Positions 26,384 to 37,039 of a DNA stretch of 64,000 nucleotides are shown here, in pieces. How positions within the stretch are numbered: the stretch's first letter is position 1; each line of letters begins with the position of its first letter. The translations under genes and the position numbers were made by a program. The notes beneath the pieces were generated by a model. That model searched no databases. It saw nothing but the letters and a program-made list of their open reading frames with translations, and was not told where the DNA came from. The stretch comes from Metapseudomonas sp043392685 (GTDB taxonomy: Bacteria > Pseudomonadota > Gammaproteobacteria > Pseudomonadales > Pseudomonadaceae): NCBI GenBank assembly GCA_043392685.1, contig JBHZGM010000016.1; one strand, written 5' to 3'.

Positions 26384-26472
26384 TGCGTCGCACCCGAAAG
26401 AATGCCCTTCCATTTCCAACCGGTCTGGGCGGGTACTTGATTAGCCTGAACTACTAGCAGGGGTTGCGTCAC

Positions 26473-27978
<1,506 letters not shown>

Positions 27979-28010
27979 TCTGCAGGCCGTAGTCTCGCGC
28001 CACAGGTCGA

Positions 28011-28040
28011 TAGCCCGGATTCCATCCGGGCTACGTTTTT
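28011..28040 (+). terminator. Rho-independent terminator between purF and metZ
   Basis: TAGCCCGGAT (28011-28020) and ATCCGGGCTA (28024-28033) form a perfect ten-base stem with loop TCC, followed by CGTTTTT. It leaves only 14 bases before the metZ start, so metZ transcripts either read through or start very close to the gene. Confidence 0.85.
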
Positions 28041-28054
28041 GAAGAGGTGGGAAC

Positions 28055-29266
28055 ATGACGAAGGAATGGGAAGCCGGAAGGCTGGACAGTGACCTGGAAG
28101 GCGCGGCCTTCGAAACCCTGGCTGTGCGTGCCGGACAGCGTCGCACGCCGGAGGGTGAGCACGGCGAGGCCATGTTCCTCACCTCCAGCTACGTGTTCCG
28201 CTCCGCTGCCGACGCCGCAGCGCGCTTTGCCGGCGAAGTGCCGGGCAACGTCTATTCGCGTTACACCAACCCGACTGTGCGAACCTTCGAAGAGCGCATC
28301 GCCGCACTGGAAGGGGCCGAGCAGGCCGTGGCCACCGCGTCCGGCATGTCCGCCATCCTCGCCATCGCCATGAGCCTGTGCAGTGGTGGCGACCACGTGT
28401 TGGTGTCCCGCAGCGTATTCGGCTCCACCATCAGTCTGTTCGAGAAGTACCTCAAGCGCTTCGGCATCGAAGTCGACTACCCGGCCCTGTCCGATCTGGA
28501 CGGCTGGAAGGCGGCAATCAAGCCCAATACCAAACTGCTGTTCGTCGAGTCGCCGTCCAACCCCCTGGCAGAGCTGGTCGACATTTCGGCCCTGGCCGAC
28601 ATCGCCCACGAGAAGGGCGCCTTGCTGGTGGTGGACAACTGCTTCTGCACCCCGGCCCTGCAACAGCCGCTGAAACTGGGGGCCGACATCGTCATGCATT
28701 CGGCCACCAAGTACATCGACGGCCAGGGCCGCACCATGGGCGGCGTGGTCGCCGGCCGTGCCGAGCACATGAAGGAAGTCGTGGGTTTCCTGCGTACCGC
28801 GGGCCCGACTCTCAGCCCCTTCAACGCCTGGGTGATGATCAAGGGTCTGGAAACGCTGCGTGTGCGCATGCAGGCCCACTGCGCCAGCGCCCTGGAAATC
28901 GCGCGCTGGCTGGAGCAGCAGCCCGGTATCGAGCGCGTCTACTACGCCGGGCTGGAAAGCCATACGCAGCACGAACTGGCCAAGCGCCAGCAGAAGGGCT
29001 TCGGCGCGGTGGTCAGCTTCGAGGTCAAGGGCGGCAAGGAAGCAGCCTGGCGCTTCATCGATGCCACCCGGATGATCTCCATCACCACCAACCTGGGCGA
29101 CACCAAGACCACCATCGCCCATCCGGCCACCACCTCCCACGGCCGCCTGTCGCCGCAGGAGCGTGCCAACGCGGGCATCAGCGACAGCCTGATCCGCCTG
29201 GCCATCGGCCTGGAAGACCTGGACGACCTCAAGGCCGACCTGAAGCGCGGACTCGCTGCACTGTAA
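28055..29266 (+). CDS. metZ: O-succinylhomoserine sulfhydrylase
   Basis: A PLP enzyme that makes homocysteine directly from O-succinylhomoserine and sulfide, the direct methionine route of pseudomonads. The 403-residue protein has YSRYTNPTVRTFEERIAALEGAE, the LLVVDNCFCTP strand and the PLP lysine Lys219 in HSATKYIDGQGR. GAGGTGGG precedes ATG 28055. The choice of MetZ over MetB rests on Pseudomonas context and sequence flavour. Confidence 0.93.
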   Translation: MTKEWEAGRLDSDLEGAAFETLAVRAGQRRTPEGEHGEAMFLTSSYVFRSAADAAARFAGEVPGNVYSRYTNPTVRTFEERIAALEGAEQAVATASGMSAILAIAMSLCSGGDHVLVSRSVFGSTISLFEKYLKRFGIEVDYPALSDLDGWKAAIKPNTKLLFVESPSNPLAELVDISALADIAHEKGALLVVDNCFCTPALQQPLKLGADIVMHSATKYIDGQGRTMGGVVAGRAEHMKEVVGFLRTAGPTLSPFNAWVMIKGLETLRVRMQAHCASALEIARWLEQQPGIERVYYAGLESHTQHELAKRQQKGFGAVVSFEVKGGKEAAWRFIDATRMISITTNLGDTKTTIAHPATTSHGRLSPQERANAGISDSLIRLAIGLEDLDDLKADLKRGLAAL

Positions 29267-29310
29267 CTGGCTGCGGCCTTCTTGCCTGTGGGGCAGGGAG
29301 GTCGCGCTGG

Positions 29311-29400
29311 GCCCCGCAGTGAGGCGAGTCCGCTGCGTTGGGTTTTGCTTCGCGTGCGGAGCGCCGCGCGACGGAGCGTCCGCTAGGGTGCGTTGTACGC
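29311..29400. repeat. Degenerate dispersed repeat after metZ
   Basis: Contains GCTGCGTTGGGTTTTGCTTCGCG and a nearby GGTGCGTTGTACGC end, a diverged member of the TGCGTTGGG repeat family found elsewhere in the window. No gene is visible. Confidence 0.4.
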
Positions 29401-29430
29401 ACCAGTGCAGTACCTCAACGAAGGCGAGAA

Positions 29431-29460
29431 AGCAGGTGCCGCCCCGAGGCGGCACCTGCT
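29431..29460 (-). terminator. Terminator hairpin after the BCCT gene
   Basis: AGCAGGTGCCGCC (29431-29443) and GGCGGCACCTGCT (29448-29460) form a perfect 13-base stem with a four-base loop. It lies five bases beyond the BCCT stop, and on the - strand is followed by TTCTCGCC. It may also stop metZ transcripts from the other side. Confidence 0.7.
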
Positions 29461-29465
29461 GATCC

Positions 29466-31031
29466 TCAATCCGTAGCGGTACGCACCGGATTGCGAAGGG
29501 CGGCGAGCGAGTCGTGCGCTGCGCCGATCGGCTGGTCATTCAGCAGTGCCTTGCACAGCGATATGCACAATCCCACCATCACCAGCAGGAAGGGCGCGGC
29601 GAAGATGATGGCGGCGGTCTGCAGTGCATTGAGGCCGCCCATCACCAACAGCACCGAGGCCGCAGCGCTAGTCAGCACGCCCCACAGCGCCACCAGCCAG
29701 CACGGCGGCTTCAGGCTGCCGCGGGCGCAGAGCATGCCCATGACGATGGCGCCCGCATCGGCCCCAGATATGAAGAACACACCCACCAGCACAATGGCCG
29801 CGAATGAGGTCAGCGCCGCGGCGGGATACTGCGCCAACAACATGAACAGCGCCACCGCCGGCCCCTGGTCCTTCACCGCTGCGGCGATGCCGCCCGCGCC
29901 GGCCAGTTCCGAGTACAGCGCCGAACCGCCCATGATCGCGAACCACACCATCGTCACCCCGCTGGGAATGACGATCACGCCGGTCACGAATTCGCGAATG
30001 GTACGGCCGCGCGAAATGCGCGCGATGAAGGTGCCTACGAAGGGTGCCCAGGAAATCCACCAGGCCCAGTAGAAGATGGTCCAGCCGGCGAGCCACTTGC
30101 CATCGCTGAACGCCGCGGTGCGGAACGACATCGGTATCAGTTGCTGGAGGTATTCGCCTATCGAGGCCACCAGCGTATTGACGATGAATACGCTGGGGCC
30201 CACTGCCGCCAGGAAGAGCAGCAGTAGCACCGCGATCACCATGTTCAGGTTGCTCAGGAACTGCACCCCCTTGCCCACGCCGGAAATGGCGGAAAGGATG
30301 AACAGCACCGTCATCACCACGATGATCGCCAGCGCGATGCTGTTCGATTCGCCGGTGTTCCACAGGTAGTTCAGACCGCTGTTGATCTGCTGCGCGCCGA
30401 GGCCGAGCGAGGTGGCGGTGCCGAACAGCGTGGCCAGGACCGCCAGGATGTCGATCGACTTGCCCAGCGGTCCGCGTACGCCTGCCTCGCCAATCAGCGG
30501 CGTAAAGGCACTGGAGATCAGGTTGGGCAGTCCCTTGCGGAACGAGAAATAGGCGATGACCAGGCCGACGATGGCGTAGATCGCCCAGGGGTGGAATGCC
30601 CAATGGAAGTAGGCGTAGCCCATGGCGATCTTGGCCGCTTCCCTGGAGTGGGGCGGCGCCAGTTCGGGCGGAATGCTCGAAAAGTGCGTGATCGGTTCGG
30701 CCACGCCCCAGAACATGAGCCCGATGCCCATGCCGACGCTGAACATCATCGCGATCCAGGAAGAGGTTCTGAACTCGGGTTGTTCATCGTCCTTGCCGAG
30801 TTTGATCCGGCCGAAGCGGCTGAATGCCAGGAACAGGGCGAAGCCCAGGAAGAACGCAGTGGATAGGACGAAGCTCCAGCCGAACCAGTCGATGATCTTG
30901 TCCAGCAGCGCCTGCGCCGCAGTCGACAAGCCCTTGGGCCAGATCGCCCCTCCGGCGACCAACGAGGCCGATATCACGACAGCCCCCCAGAATACGACCT
31001 TGTCGACGGGTGATTTGGGTGTCTTGTGCAT
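29466..31031 (-). CDS. BCCT-family betaine/choline/carnitine transporter
   Basis: A 521-residue inner-membrane protein with about 12 helices. It has the family GMGIGLMFWGVAEP segment in helix 3 (about residue 100) and FYWAWWISWAPFVGTFIARISRGRT containing the conserved aromatic box, which binds quaternary-ammonium substrates. Start ATG 31031 is preceded by GAGGAGG. The glycine-rich motif suggests ion-coupled uptake. It lies next to a LysR gene and an aldehyde dehydrogenase/aminotransferase cluster, so the substrate may be a nitrogen compound used as food rather than only an osmolyte. Confidence 0.9.
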   Translation of the reverse strand: MHKTPKSPVDKVVFWGAVVISASLVAGGAIWPKGLSTAAQALLDKIIDWFGWSFVLSTAFFLGFALFLAFSRFGRIKLGKDDEQPEFRTSSWIAMMFSVGMGIGLMFWGVAEPITHFSSIPPELAPPHSREAAKIAMGYAYFHWAFHPWAIYAIVGLVIAYFSFRKGLPNLISSAFTPLIGEAGVRGPLGKSIDILAVLATLFGTATSLGLGAQQINSGLNYLWNTGESNSIALAIIVVMTVLFILSAISGVGKGVQFLSNLNMVIAVLLLLFLAAVGPSVFIVNTLVASIGEYLQQLIPMSFRTAAFSDGKWLAGWTIFYWAWWISWAPFVGTFIARISRGRTIREFVTGVIVIPSGVTMVWFAIMGGSALYSELAGAGGIAAAVKDQGPAVALFMLLAQYPAAALTSFAAIVLVGVFFISGADAGAIVMGMLCARGSLKPPCWLVALWGVLTSAAASVLLVMGGLNALQTAAIIFAAPFLLVMVGLCISLCKALLNDQPIGAAHDSLAALRNPVRTATD

Positions 31032-31399
31032 AGGCCTCCTCAAGCTTTGCGTACTTTTTCTTGTAGGTTTGAAACCTGCCGCTGGGCGACGGTCCGAGCC
31101 CCGTAATGGTCGCGTGGCCGCTGAAGCGCTTCTTGCGCGTGGACGATGCTCGCCGATCCAATTGCGACAGACTTCGACCAGACGGTTGCGCTGGCGCCGC
31201 TGGCATTACATCGCCGGTGGCCATTTCCAGGCAATTGGCAAGGCGGCTGTTGTGATGTTGAAGAGCGTTTGCGGGCACAGCTCGCAGGATGGGGCGCTTG
31301 CGATACCCATCGATCAAGGTCGATCGGAATCGCCTGGCTTCATCACATCCTGTGAGGGGAGGAGGCGGCGCAGCGCGTTGGGCCTGCGCCCTGACCAGC
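31032..31399. other. Intergenic region upstream of the BCCT gene
   Basis: A 368-base gap between two - strand genes: the end of LysR and the start of BCCT. It should hold the BCCT promoter. Short frames here have no ribosome sites or family resemblance, and I see no convincing promoter, repeat or RNA structure. Confidence 0.5.
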
Positions 31400-32320
31400 C
31401 TAGGGCGCGTCGTGCGCTTTCTGCGCCAGGCGTTCGCGGCAGAAGTCCACGAACAGCTGTGCGGGCTTGGTGAGCTGGCCGCGCTTGAGGCGGGCGGCGA
31501 CCAGGCCGGAGGTGGCGACGGGTTCGGCGACGTCGACGGTGACCACTTTCTTGCCGTCGTAGGTGCACTCCGAATGGGGGCGGGTGACCAGCAGGGAGAA
31601 GCCGAAACCCTGGCCGACCATGCCGCGCACCATCTCGATCGACGGCGAGCTGAAGACGATGTTGGGCGTCAGGCCCAACTCGTGGAACAGGCTGACGAAA
31701 TAGGTCCGGCTCGGCTGCACGTCCAGGAGGATCATCGGCTCCAGGCAGAGGTCGCGCAGGGACACCTGGGCCTGGTTGGCGAAGCGGTGGTTTTCCGGCA
31801 GCAGGGCGTACGGCTTCTGCGGCGGCATCAGCGGCTCGGTGGCGATGGTGCTGTCCAGGTCGTGTTCGTAGAGGAAGGCGAGGTCGAAGGTACCGGCGGT
31901 CAGGCCCTGCACCAGCTCCTGCTGCTCGCCGTCGCGGATGCGAATGTCCACGCCGGGATACAGCTCGCGGAAGCCGGCGATGAGCTGGGGCAGGTAGAGC
32001 GGGGCGACGGTTTCGAAGCAGCCGATGTCGATCTGCCCGGCGACGATGTCGTTGTCGGCCAGGGCGTTCTGTTCGAACTCGCGGGCCACCCGCAGCAGCT
32101 CCTGGGCCTTCTCGTAGAAGCGCGTGCCGCTGGGGGTCAGGGACACGCCCTGGGCGTGGTGGCGGATGAACAACTGCACCCCGAAGCTCTCTTCCAGGCC
32201 CTTGATGGCGGTGGAGATGGACGGTTGGGCGATGTACAGCTTGCGCGAGGCCTCGGCCACGCTGCCGGCCTCCACCGTTGTCACGAAATACTTGAGTTGT
32301 CGCAAGGTATAAGCAGCCAC
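31400..32320 (-). CDS. LysR-family regulator of the amine-catabolic cluster
   Basis: A 306-residue LysR protein, with helix-turn-helix at residues 1-62 (YTLRQLKYFVTTVEAGSVAEASRKLYIAQPSISTAIKGLEE) and an effector domain beginning QIDIGCFETVAP. GTG 32320 is preferred because AGAGGTG precedes it; upstream in-frame codons encode an unlike extension. It diverges from the PuuC-like aldehyde dehydrogenase across about 230 bases containing a 35-bp motif that recurs before the aminotransferase, so it probably regulates both. Confidence 0.88.
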   Translation of the reverse strand: MAAYTLRQLKYFVTTVEAGSVAEASRKLYIAQPSISTAIKGLEESFGVQLFIRHHAQGVSLTPSGTRFYEKAQELLRVAREFEQNALADNDIVAGQIDIGCFETVAPLYLPQLIAGFRELYPGVDIRIRDGEQQELVQGLTAGTFDLAFLYEHDLDSTIATEPLMPPQKPYALLPENHRFANQAQVSLRDLCLEPMILLDVQPSRTYFVSLFHELGLTPNIVFSSPSIEMVRGMVGQGFGFSLLVTRPHSECTYDGKKVVTVDVAEPVATSGLVAARLKRGQLTKPAQLFVDFCRERLAQKAHDAP

Positions 32321-32432
32321 GGGCACCTCTGCTGTCGGCCGCCTGCGCACGCGCGAGGCGATTCTGTGTGCTTGTCGTTGTGGGGGGAACTTACCTCAGG
32401 CAGCGCCTGCGAGGCCGCATGAGCTGCCGAGT

Positions 32433-32467
32433 TTTTTCATATGACTCGAGCATAATTTTAATAATTT
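32433..32467 (+). promoter_or_regulatory. 35-bp shared upstream motif, copy 1 (before aldehyde dehydrogenase)
   Basis: 28 of 35 bases match copy 2 at 36940-36974 with no gaps. The strongest parts are TTTTTC at the left and AATTTTAATAATTT at the right. It ends 82 bases before the GTG start. The AT-rich tract stands out in a GC-rich region and may include a promoter -10 or a regulator site. Confidence 0.65.
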
Positions 32468-32549
32468 TCCTATGCCTGAAGCTGGAGCACCATCTGCCTC
32501 GACCCGAATAACAACCTGACCGCGCAGACGGTCGATCTGGGAGTGCAGC

Positions 32550-34040
32550 GTGTTCGATCTTGGCTATTGGCAGCAGCGGGCTGCCCGGCAAGCATTCACT
32601 GACAAGGCGTTGATCGGCGGTCGCCAGGTGTCCGCCGCCTCCGGCGCAACCTTCGACTCGATCAATCCGGCCACCAACCAGTTGCTGGCCCGCGTCGCCG
32701 CCTGTGGCGAGGCGGAAGTCGACCTGGCCGTGCGCACCGCGCGCCGCGCCTTCAATGACGGCCCCTGGGCGCGCATGGCACCGTCGGAACGCAAGAAGAT
32801 ACTGCTGCGCCTCTCCGAGCTGATGCTGGCCCATCGCGAGGAGCTGGCCCTGCTGGACTCGTTGAACATGGGCAAGCCGGTGATGGACGCCTACAACATC
32901 GACGTACCGGGCGCGGCCCATGTGTTCGCCTGGTACGGCGAGGCGCTGGACAAGCTCTACGATCAGGTTGCGCCCACCGCGGCCAGTGCGCTGGCCACCA
33001 TCACCCGCGAAGCGCTGGGCGTGGTCGCCGCCGTGGTGCCCTGGAACTTCCCCCTCGACATGGCTGCCTGGAAGCTGGCGCCGGCCCTGGCCGCCGGCAA
33101 CAGCGTGGTGCTGAAGCCCGCCGAGCAGTCGCCGTTCTCCGCCTTGCGCCTGGCTGAACTGGCACTCGAAGCCGGGCTGCCCGAAGGCGTGTTGAACGTG
33201 GTGCCGGGCCTGGGCGAGAGCGCCGGCAAGGCCCTTGGCCTGCACCCCGACGTGGATTGCCTGGTGTTCACCGGCTCCACCCAGGTGGGCAAATACTTCA
33301 TGCAGTATTCGGCCCAGTCCAACCTCAAGCAGGTCTGGCTGGAATGTGGCGGCAAGAGCCCGAACCTGATCTTCGAGGACTGCCGCGACCTGGACCTGGC
33401 CGCGGAGAAAGCCGCCTTCGGCATTTTCTTCAACCAGGGTGAAGTCTGCTCGGCCAACTCGCGCCTGTATGTGCAACGTTCCATCCAGGACGAATTCATC
33501 GAACGCCTGCTGGCCAAGGCCCGCGACTGGATGCCCGGCGATCCGCTGGACCCGGCCAGCCGCGCCGGCGCCATCGTCGATGCCGGACAAACCGCCCGCG
33601 TCATGTCCTTCATCGAAGGGGCGCAAGGGGAGGGCGCGCGACTGCTCGCCGGCGGTCGTCGCCTGACCTTCAACGGCTCCAGCAACTTTGTCGAACCCAC
33701 TGTCTTCGCCGATGTGCGCAGCGACATGCAACTGGCTCGGGAAGAAGTGTTCGGCCCGGTGCTGGCCATCAGCGCCTTCGACAGCGAAGAAGAGGCGATA
33801 CGCCTGGCCAACGACAGCATCTACGGCCTGGCCGCCTCGGTGTGGAGCGACGACCTGCACCGCGCCCATCGCGTCGCCCGCGCACTCAAGGCGGGAACGG
33901 TATCGGTGAACACGGTGGACGCTCTGGACGTCGCGGTGCCCTTCGGCGGCGGCAAGCAATCCGGCTTCGGCCGCGACCTCTCGCTGCATTCCTTCGACAA
34001 GTACAGCCAGCTGAAAACCACCTGGTTCCAGCTGCGCTGA
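32550..34040 (+). CDS. NAD(P)-dependent aldehyde dehydrogenase (PuuC/KauB-like)
   Basis: A 496-residue ALDH-superfamily enzyme. It shows VVPWNFPL (cofactor), FTGSTQVGK, the general base in LECGGKSPN (Glu265) and the nucleophile Cys300 in NQGEVCSAN. It resembles E. coli PuuC (gamma-glutamyl-aminobutyraldehyde dehydrogenase) along its full length, including the N-terminal YWQ segment. The start is GTG 32550 with GGGAG upstream. With the aminotransferase at 37040 it would oxidise the aldehyde made by deamination of an amine. Confidence 0.9.
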   Translation: MFDLGYWQQRAARQAFTDKALIGGRQVSAASGATFDSINPATNQLLARVAACGEAEVDLAVRTARRAFNDGPWARMAPSERKKILLRLSELMLAHREELALLDSLNMGKPVMDAYNIDVPGAAHVFAWYGEALDKLYDQVAPTAASALATITREALGVVAAVVPWNFPLDMAAWKLAPALAAGNSVVLKPAEQSPFSALRLAELALEAGLPEGVLNVVPGLGESAGKALGLHPDVDCLVFTGSTQVGKYFMQYSAQSNLKQVWLECGGKSPNLIFEDCRDLDLAAEKAAFGIFFNQGEVCSANSRLYVQRSIQDEFIERLLAKARDWMPGDPLDPASRAGAIVDAGQTARVMSFIEGAQGEGARLLAGGRRLTFNGSSNFVEPTVFADVRSDMQLAREEVFGPVLAISAFDSEEEAIRLANDSIYGLAASVWSDDLHRAHRVARALKAGTVSVNTVDALDVAVPFGGGKQSGFGRDLSLHSFDKYSQLKTTWFQLR

Positions 34041-34102
34041 GATTCACCCGGCCGCACGCCCCTGCAGCGCGCGGCCGGCCATAACAAGAAACACATACCC
34101 TC

Positions 34103-34118
34103 CGCGTGGTGCCACGCG
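34103..34118. other. Hairpin between aldehyde dehydrogenase and binding-protein genes
   Basis: CGCGTGG and CCACGCG form a perfect seven-base stem with a two-base loop, without a T-run. It may protect mRNA ends or tune expression inside the cluster. Confidence 0.4.
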
Positions 34119-34175
34119 CGGGGTCATGACTGTCTCGGCAACTGATCACAACTTACAAGTAGTGAGGGAGTTTCC

Positions 34176-35228
34176 ATGCTCAAGCCCTTCCCGTGCATCC
34201 GTGCCACCCTCGGTATCGCCCTGCTGGCCAGTGCCAGCGTGCCGGCCCTGGCCGAGTCCTCCAGGCTCACCGTGATCTCCTTCGGCGGTGCCACCAAGGC
34301 CGCGCAGGAAGTGGCCTTTTACAAACCTTTCGAACAGAGCGGCGCCGGCAAGGTGGTGGCCGGCGAGTACAACGGCGAGCTGTCCCGGGTGAAGGCCATG
34401 GTGGACATCGGCCAGGTCACCTGGGACGTGGTGGAAGTGGAGAGTCCCGAACTGCTGCGCGGTTGCGAGGAAGGCTTGTTCGAACGCATGGACCCGGCCG
34501 TGCTCGGCCAGTCCGCCAGCTACATACCTGGCACCGTCAGCGAGTGCGGCGTGGCCAACTACGTCTGGTCCATGGTGCTGGCCTACAACGCCGACAAGCT
34601 GGCCAGTGCGCCCGGTTCCTGGGCGGACTTCTGGGACACCCAGCGCTTCCCCGGCAAGCGCGGCCTGCGCAAGGGCGCCAAGTACACCCTGGAGGCGGCA
34701 CTGCTGGCCGACGGGGTGAAGCGCGAGGACCTTTACAAGGTGCTGGAAACCCCCGACGGCGTATCCCGTGCATTCCGCAAGCTGGATGAGATCAAGCCGC
34801 ATATCCAGTGGTGGGAAGCCGGCGCCCAGCCGCCGCAATGGCTGGTGGCCGGCGACGTGGTGATGTCCGCTGCCTACAACGGTCGCATTGCCGCCGCGCA
34901 GCAGGAAGGCTCGAAACTGACCATTGTCTGGAACGGCAACCTCTACGACCCGGATCACTGGGCCATCGTCCGTGGCAGCCCGAACAAGGCACTGGCCGAG
35001 CGCTTCATCGCTTTCGCCAGCCAGGCGGAAACCCAGAAGACCTTCTCCAGCCAGATCCCCTACGGCCCGGTCCACAAGGACGCCCTGGCCGCCTTGCCCG
35101 CCGCGACCCAGGCGCAACTGCCCACTGCACCGGCCAACCTGGCCGAGGGGCAGCTGGTCAGCGCAGAGTTCTGGGTCAACCACGGCGAGGAGCTGGAAGA
35201 GCGCTTCAACGCCTGGGCAGCACGTTGA
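34176..35228 (+). CDS. Periplasmic polyamine-type substrate-binding protein (PotD-like)
   Basis: A 350-residue exported protein with signal peptide (residues 1-26, ending ALA). The mature chain begins LTVISFGGATKAAQ and includes WDVVEVESPELLRGCEEG and NYVWSMVLAYNADK, typical of the PotD/spermidine-putrescine solute-binding cluster. GTGAGGGAG precedes ATG 34176. No ABC ATPase or permease gene follows; the next gene is a single-component APC permease. It may feed a distant ABC system or act as a sensor. The two cysteines (CEEG, SECG) could be disulfide-bonded. Confidence 0.85.
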   Translation: MLKPFPCIRATLGIALLASASVPALAESSRLTVISFGGATKAAQEVAFYKPFEQSGAGKVVAGEYNGELSRVKAMVDIGQVTWDVVEVESPELLRGCEEGLFERMDPAVLGQSASYIPGTVSECGVANYVWSMVLAYNADKLASAPGSWADFWDTQRFPGKRGLRKGAKYTLEAALLADGVKREDLYKVLETPDGVSRAFRKLDEIKPHIQWWEAGAQPPQWLVAGDVVMSAAYNGRIAAAQQEGSKLTIVWNGNLYDPDHWAIVRGSPNKALAERFIAFASQAETQKTFSSQIPYGPVHKDALAALPAATQAQLPTAPANLAEGQLVSAEFWVNHGEELEERFNAWAAR

Positions 35229-35411
35229 TCCATCCGCAATTGGGGGCGGGCGGCGTCCCGCTTCAGTCCCCCTGCGTCCTGCGGACGCCGCCGGGCACGG
35301 TGGCCGAGCGGGCGCGATTGGCGAGGCCGGCCCCCGTCGTACCTGCCTGACCAGGCCCGCCGGCATCCACGGCCGGGCGAACAGATAACAAATACAAGAT
35401 TGGAGAATGTC

Positions 35412-36815
35412 ATGACTGCAAGTGTGTCCATTCCTGCCCAGGGGCAGGAGGAGGTGGGCGGTTTCCGCCGGGTGCTGGGGCTGGGGGCGCTGCTCTCGGT
35501 GGCCATCGGCCTGGTGGTATCCCAGGGGGTGATGGTGCTGATGCTGCAGGGCGCCGGTTTCTCCGGCCTGGGCTTCATCGTGCCGCTGGGGCTGGCTTAC
35601 CTCCTGGCCCTGAGTTACGCCTGTTCCTTCTCCGAACTGGCGCTGATGATTCCCCGCGCCGGTGGCCTTTCCAGCTACACCGAAGTGGCGCTGGGGCACT
35701 TCCCGGCCATCCTCGCGACCTTCTCCGGCTACGTGGTGGTAGCGATGTTCGCGCTGTCGGCCGAACTGCTGCTGCTCGACCTGATCGTCGGCAAGATCTA
35801 CCCGGGCGTGTTCCCGCCGTTCAGCATCGCCTTCGGCGTGCTCGGCCTGTTCACCGTCCTCAACCTGATGGGCATCGACATCTTCGCCAGGCTGCAGACC
35901 GCACTGGCGGCGGTGATGGTGTTCGTGCTGCTGTTGCTGGGCATTGCCGCCATCGTCGAAGGCGCGCCGAGTGAAACCGCCCGCAGCGTGATCCAGGGCG
36001 ACTGGAACCCCATGGGCACTGGTGTGCTGACGCTTACCGCCCTGGCTGTGTGGGGCTTCGTCGGCGCCGAGTTCGTCTGCCCGCTGGTGGAGGAAACCAA
36101 GCGGCCGGAGCGCAACATCCCGCGCTCGATGATCATCGGCCTGACAGTGATCTTCTTCACCATCGCTCTCTACTGCCTGGGGGCGCTGTTCATGGTGCCG
36201 CAGGAAGCGCTGACCACCGACGCGCTGCCGCACTACCTGTTGGCCACCACAGTGTTCGGCAAGGCCGGTGAGCTGTTCCTGGTGATCGCCTCGGTGACCG
36301 CCACGTTCAGCACCCTGAACTCTTCCCTCGCGTCCATTCCGCGCATGCTCTATGGCATGGCGCAGAACGGCCAGGCGTTCCCGATCCTCAAGCGCCTCAG
36401 TCCGCGCGCCCGTACGCCCTGGGTGTCGGTGCTGTTCGTGTCGGCCATCACTGGTCTGCCGATCCTGGTGCTGGGGCAGGACGCCGCCTCGGTCAACCTG
36501 CTCCTGCTGGCCGCCGCGCTGGCCTGGCTGCTGGCCTACATCATCGTCCACCTGGATGTGATCGCCTTGCGTCGTCGCTACCCGGCCATCGCCCGTCCGT
36601 TCAAGACGCCGTTCTATCCGCTGCCGCAGCTTTTCGGTATCGCCGGGATGCTCTACGCCATCTGGTATGCCTCGCCGAGCCCGGACATGACCGGAAAGAT
36701 CTTCGGCATCGCTGGCGTGGTGCTGGGGCTGGTGTCGGTGATCACGGTGGTGTGGATCAAGGTCGTGATGCGCAAGGACCTGTTCCGCCCCGAATCCCTG
36801 GAGAACATCCACTGA
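35412..36815 (+). CDS. APC-superfamily amino-acid/polyamine permease
   Basis: A 467-residue inner-membrane protein with about 12 helices, starting LGLGALLSVAIGLVVSQGVMVLMLQGAG and containing the cytoplasmic EETKRPERNIPRSMI loop typical of APC carriers. ATG 35412 has TTGGAG ten bases before it. It sits between the binding protein and the aminotransferase, so its cargo is likely the amine or amino acid degraded by this cluster. Confidence 0.88.
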   Translation: MTASVSIPAQGQEEVGGFRRVLGLGALLSVAIGLVVSQGVMVLMLQGAGFSGLGFIVPLGLAYLLALSYACSFSELALMIPRAGGLSSYTEVALGHFPAILATFSGYVVVAMFALSAELLLLDLIVGKIYPGVFPPFSIAFGVLGLFTVLNLMGIDIFARLQTALAAVMVFVLLLLGIAAIVEGAPSETARSVIQGDWNPMGTGVLTLTALAVWGFVGAEFVCPLVEETKRPERNIPRSMIIGLTVIFFTIALYCLGALFMVPQEALTTDALPHYLLATTVFGKAGELFLVIASVTATFSTLNSSLASIPRMLYGMAQNGQAFPILKRLSPRARTPWVSVLFVSAITGLPILVLGQDAASVNLLLLAAALAWLLAYIIVHLDVIALRRRYPAIARPFKTPFYPLPQLFGIAGMLYAIWYASPSPDMTGKIFGIAGVVLGLVSVITVVWIKVVMRKDLFRPESLENIH

Positions 36816-36939
36816 CCCTGTGACCGATTCACCCGGGGCCGGTCCGGTCCCGATCCCGCCCGACCGCGTGCCGGGCCCTTGCCCGCCGCTGGCCTTGCAT
36901 CATTGCCGCGGCCGCAGGGCGCCCGGCGGGCAGGGCAGC

Positions 36940-36974
36940 TTTTTCGTATAGCCCGAAGACAATTTTAATAATTT
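36940..36974 (+). promoter_or_regulatory. 35-bp shared upstream motif, copy 2 (before aminotransferase)
   Basis: Aligns without gaps to 32433-32467 (28 of 35 identical), ending 65 bases before the aminotransferase ATG. It suggests a common regulator, most simply the LysR protein encoded at 31400-32320. Confidence 0.65.
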
Positions 36975-37039
36975 CGCTGCCCGGCGGCTTAAGCCAGCAT
37001 CAGGTACCCCTGAATACCGGGACGAGGAGACCCCTAACA

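Noticed and set aside
34146..36812. 888-codon open frame on the - strand
   Set aside because: Antisense to the binding protein and APC permease; composition (runs of His, Gln, Asp) is typical of a shadow of membrane-protein codons.
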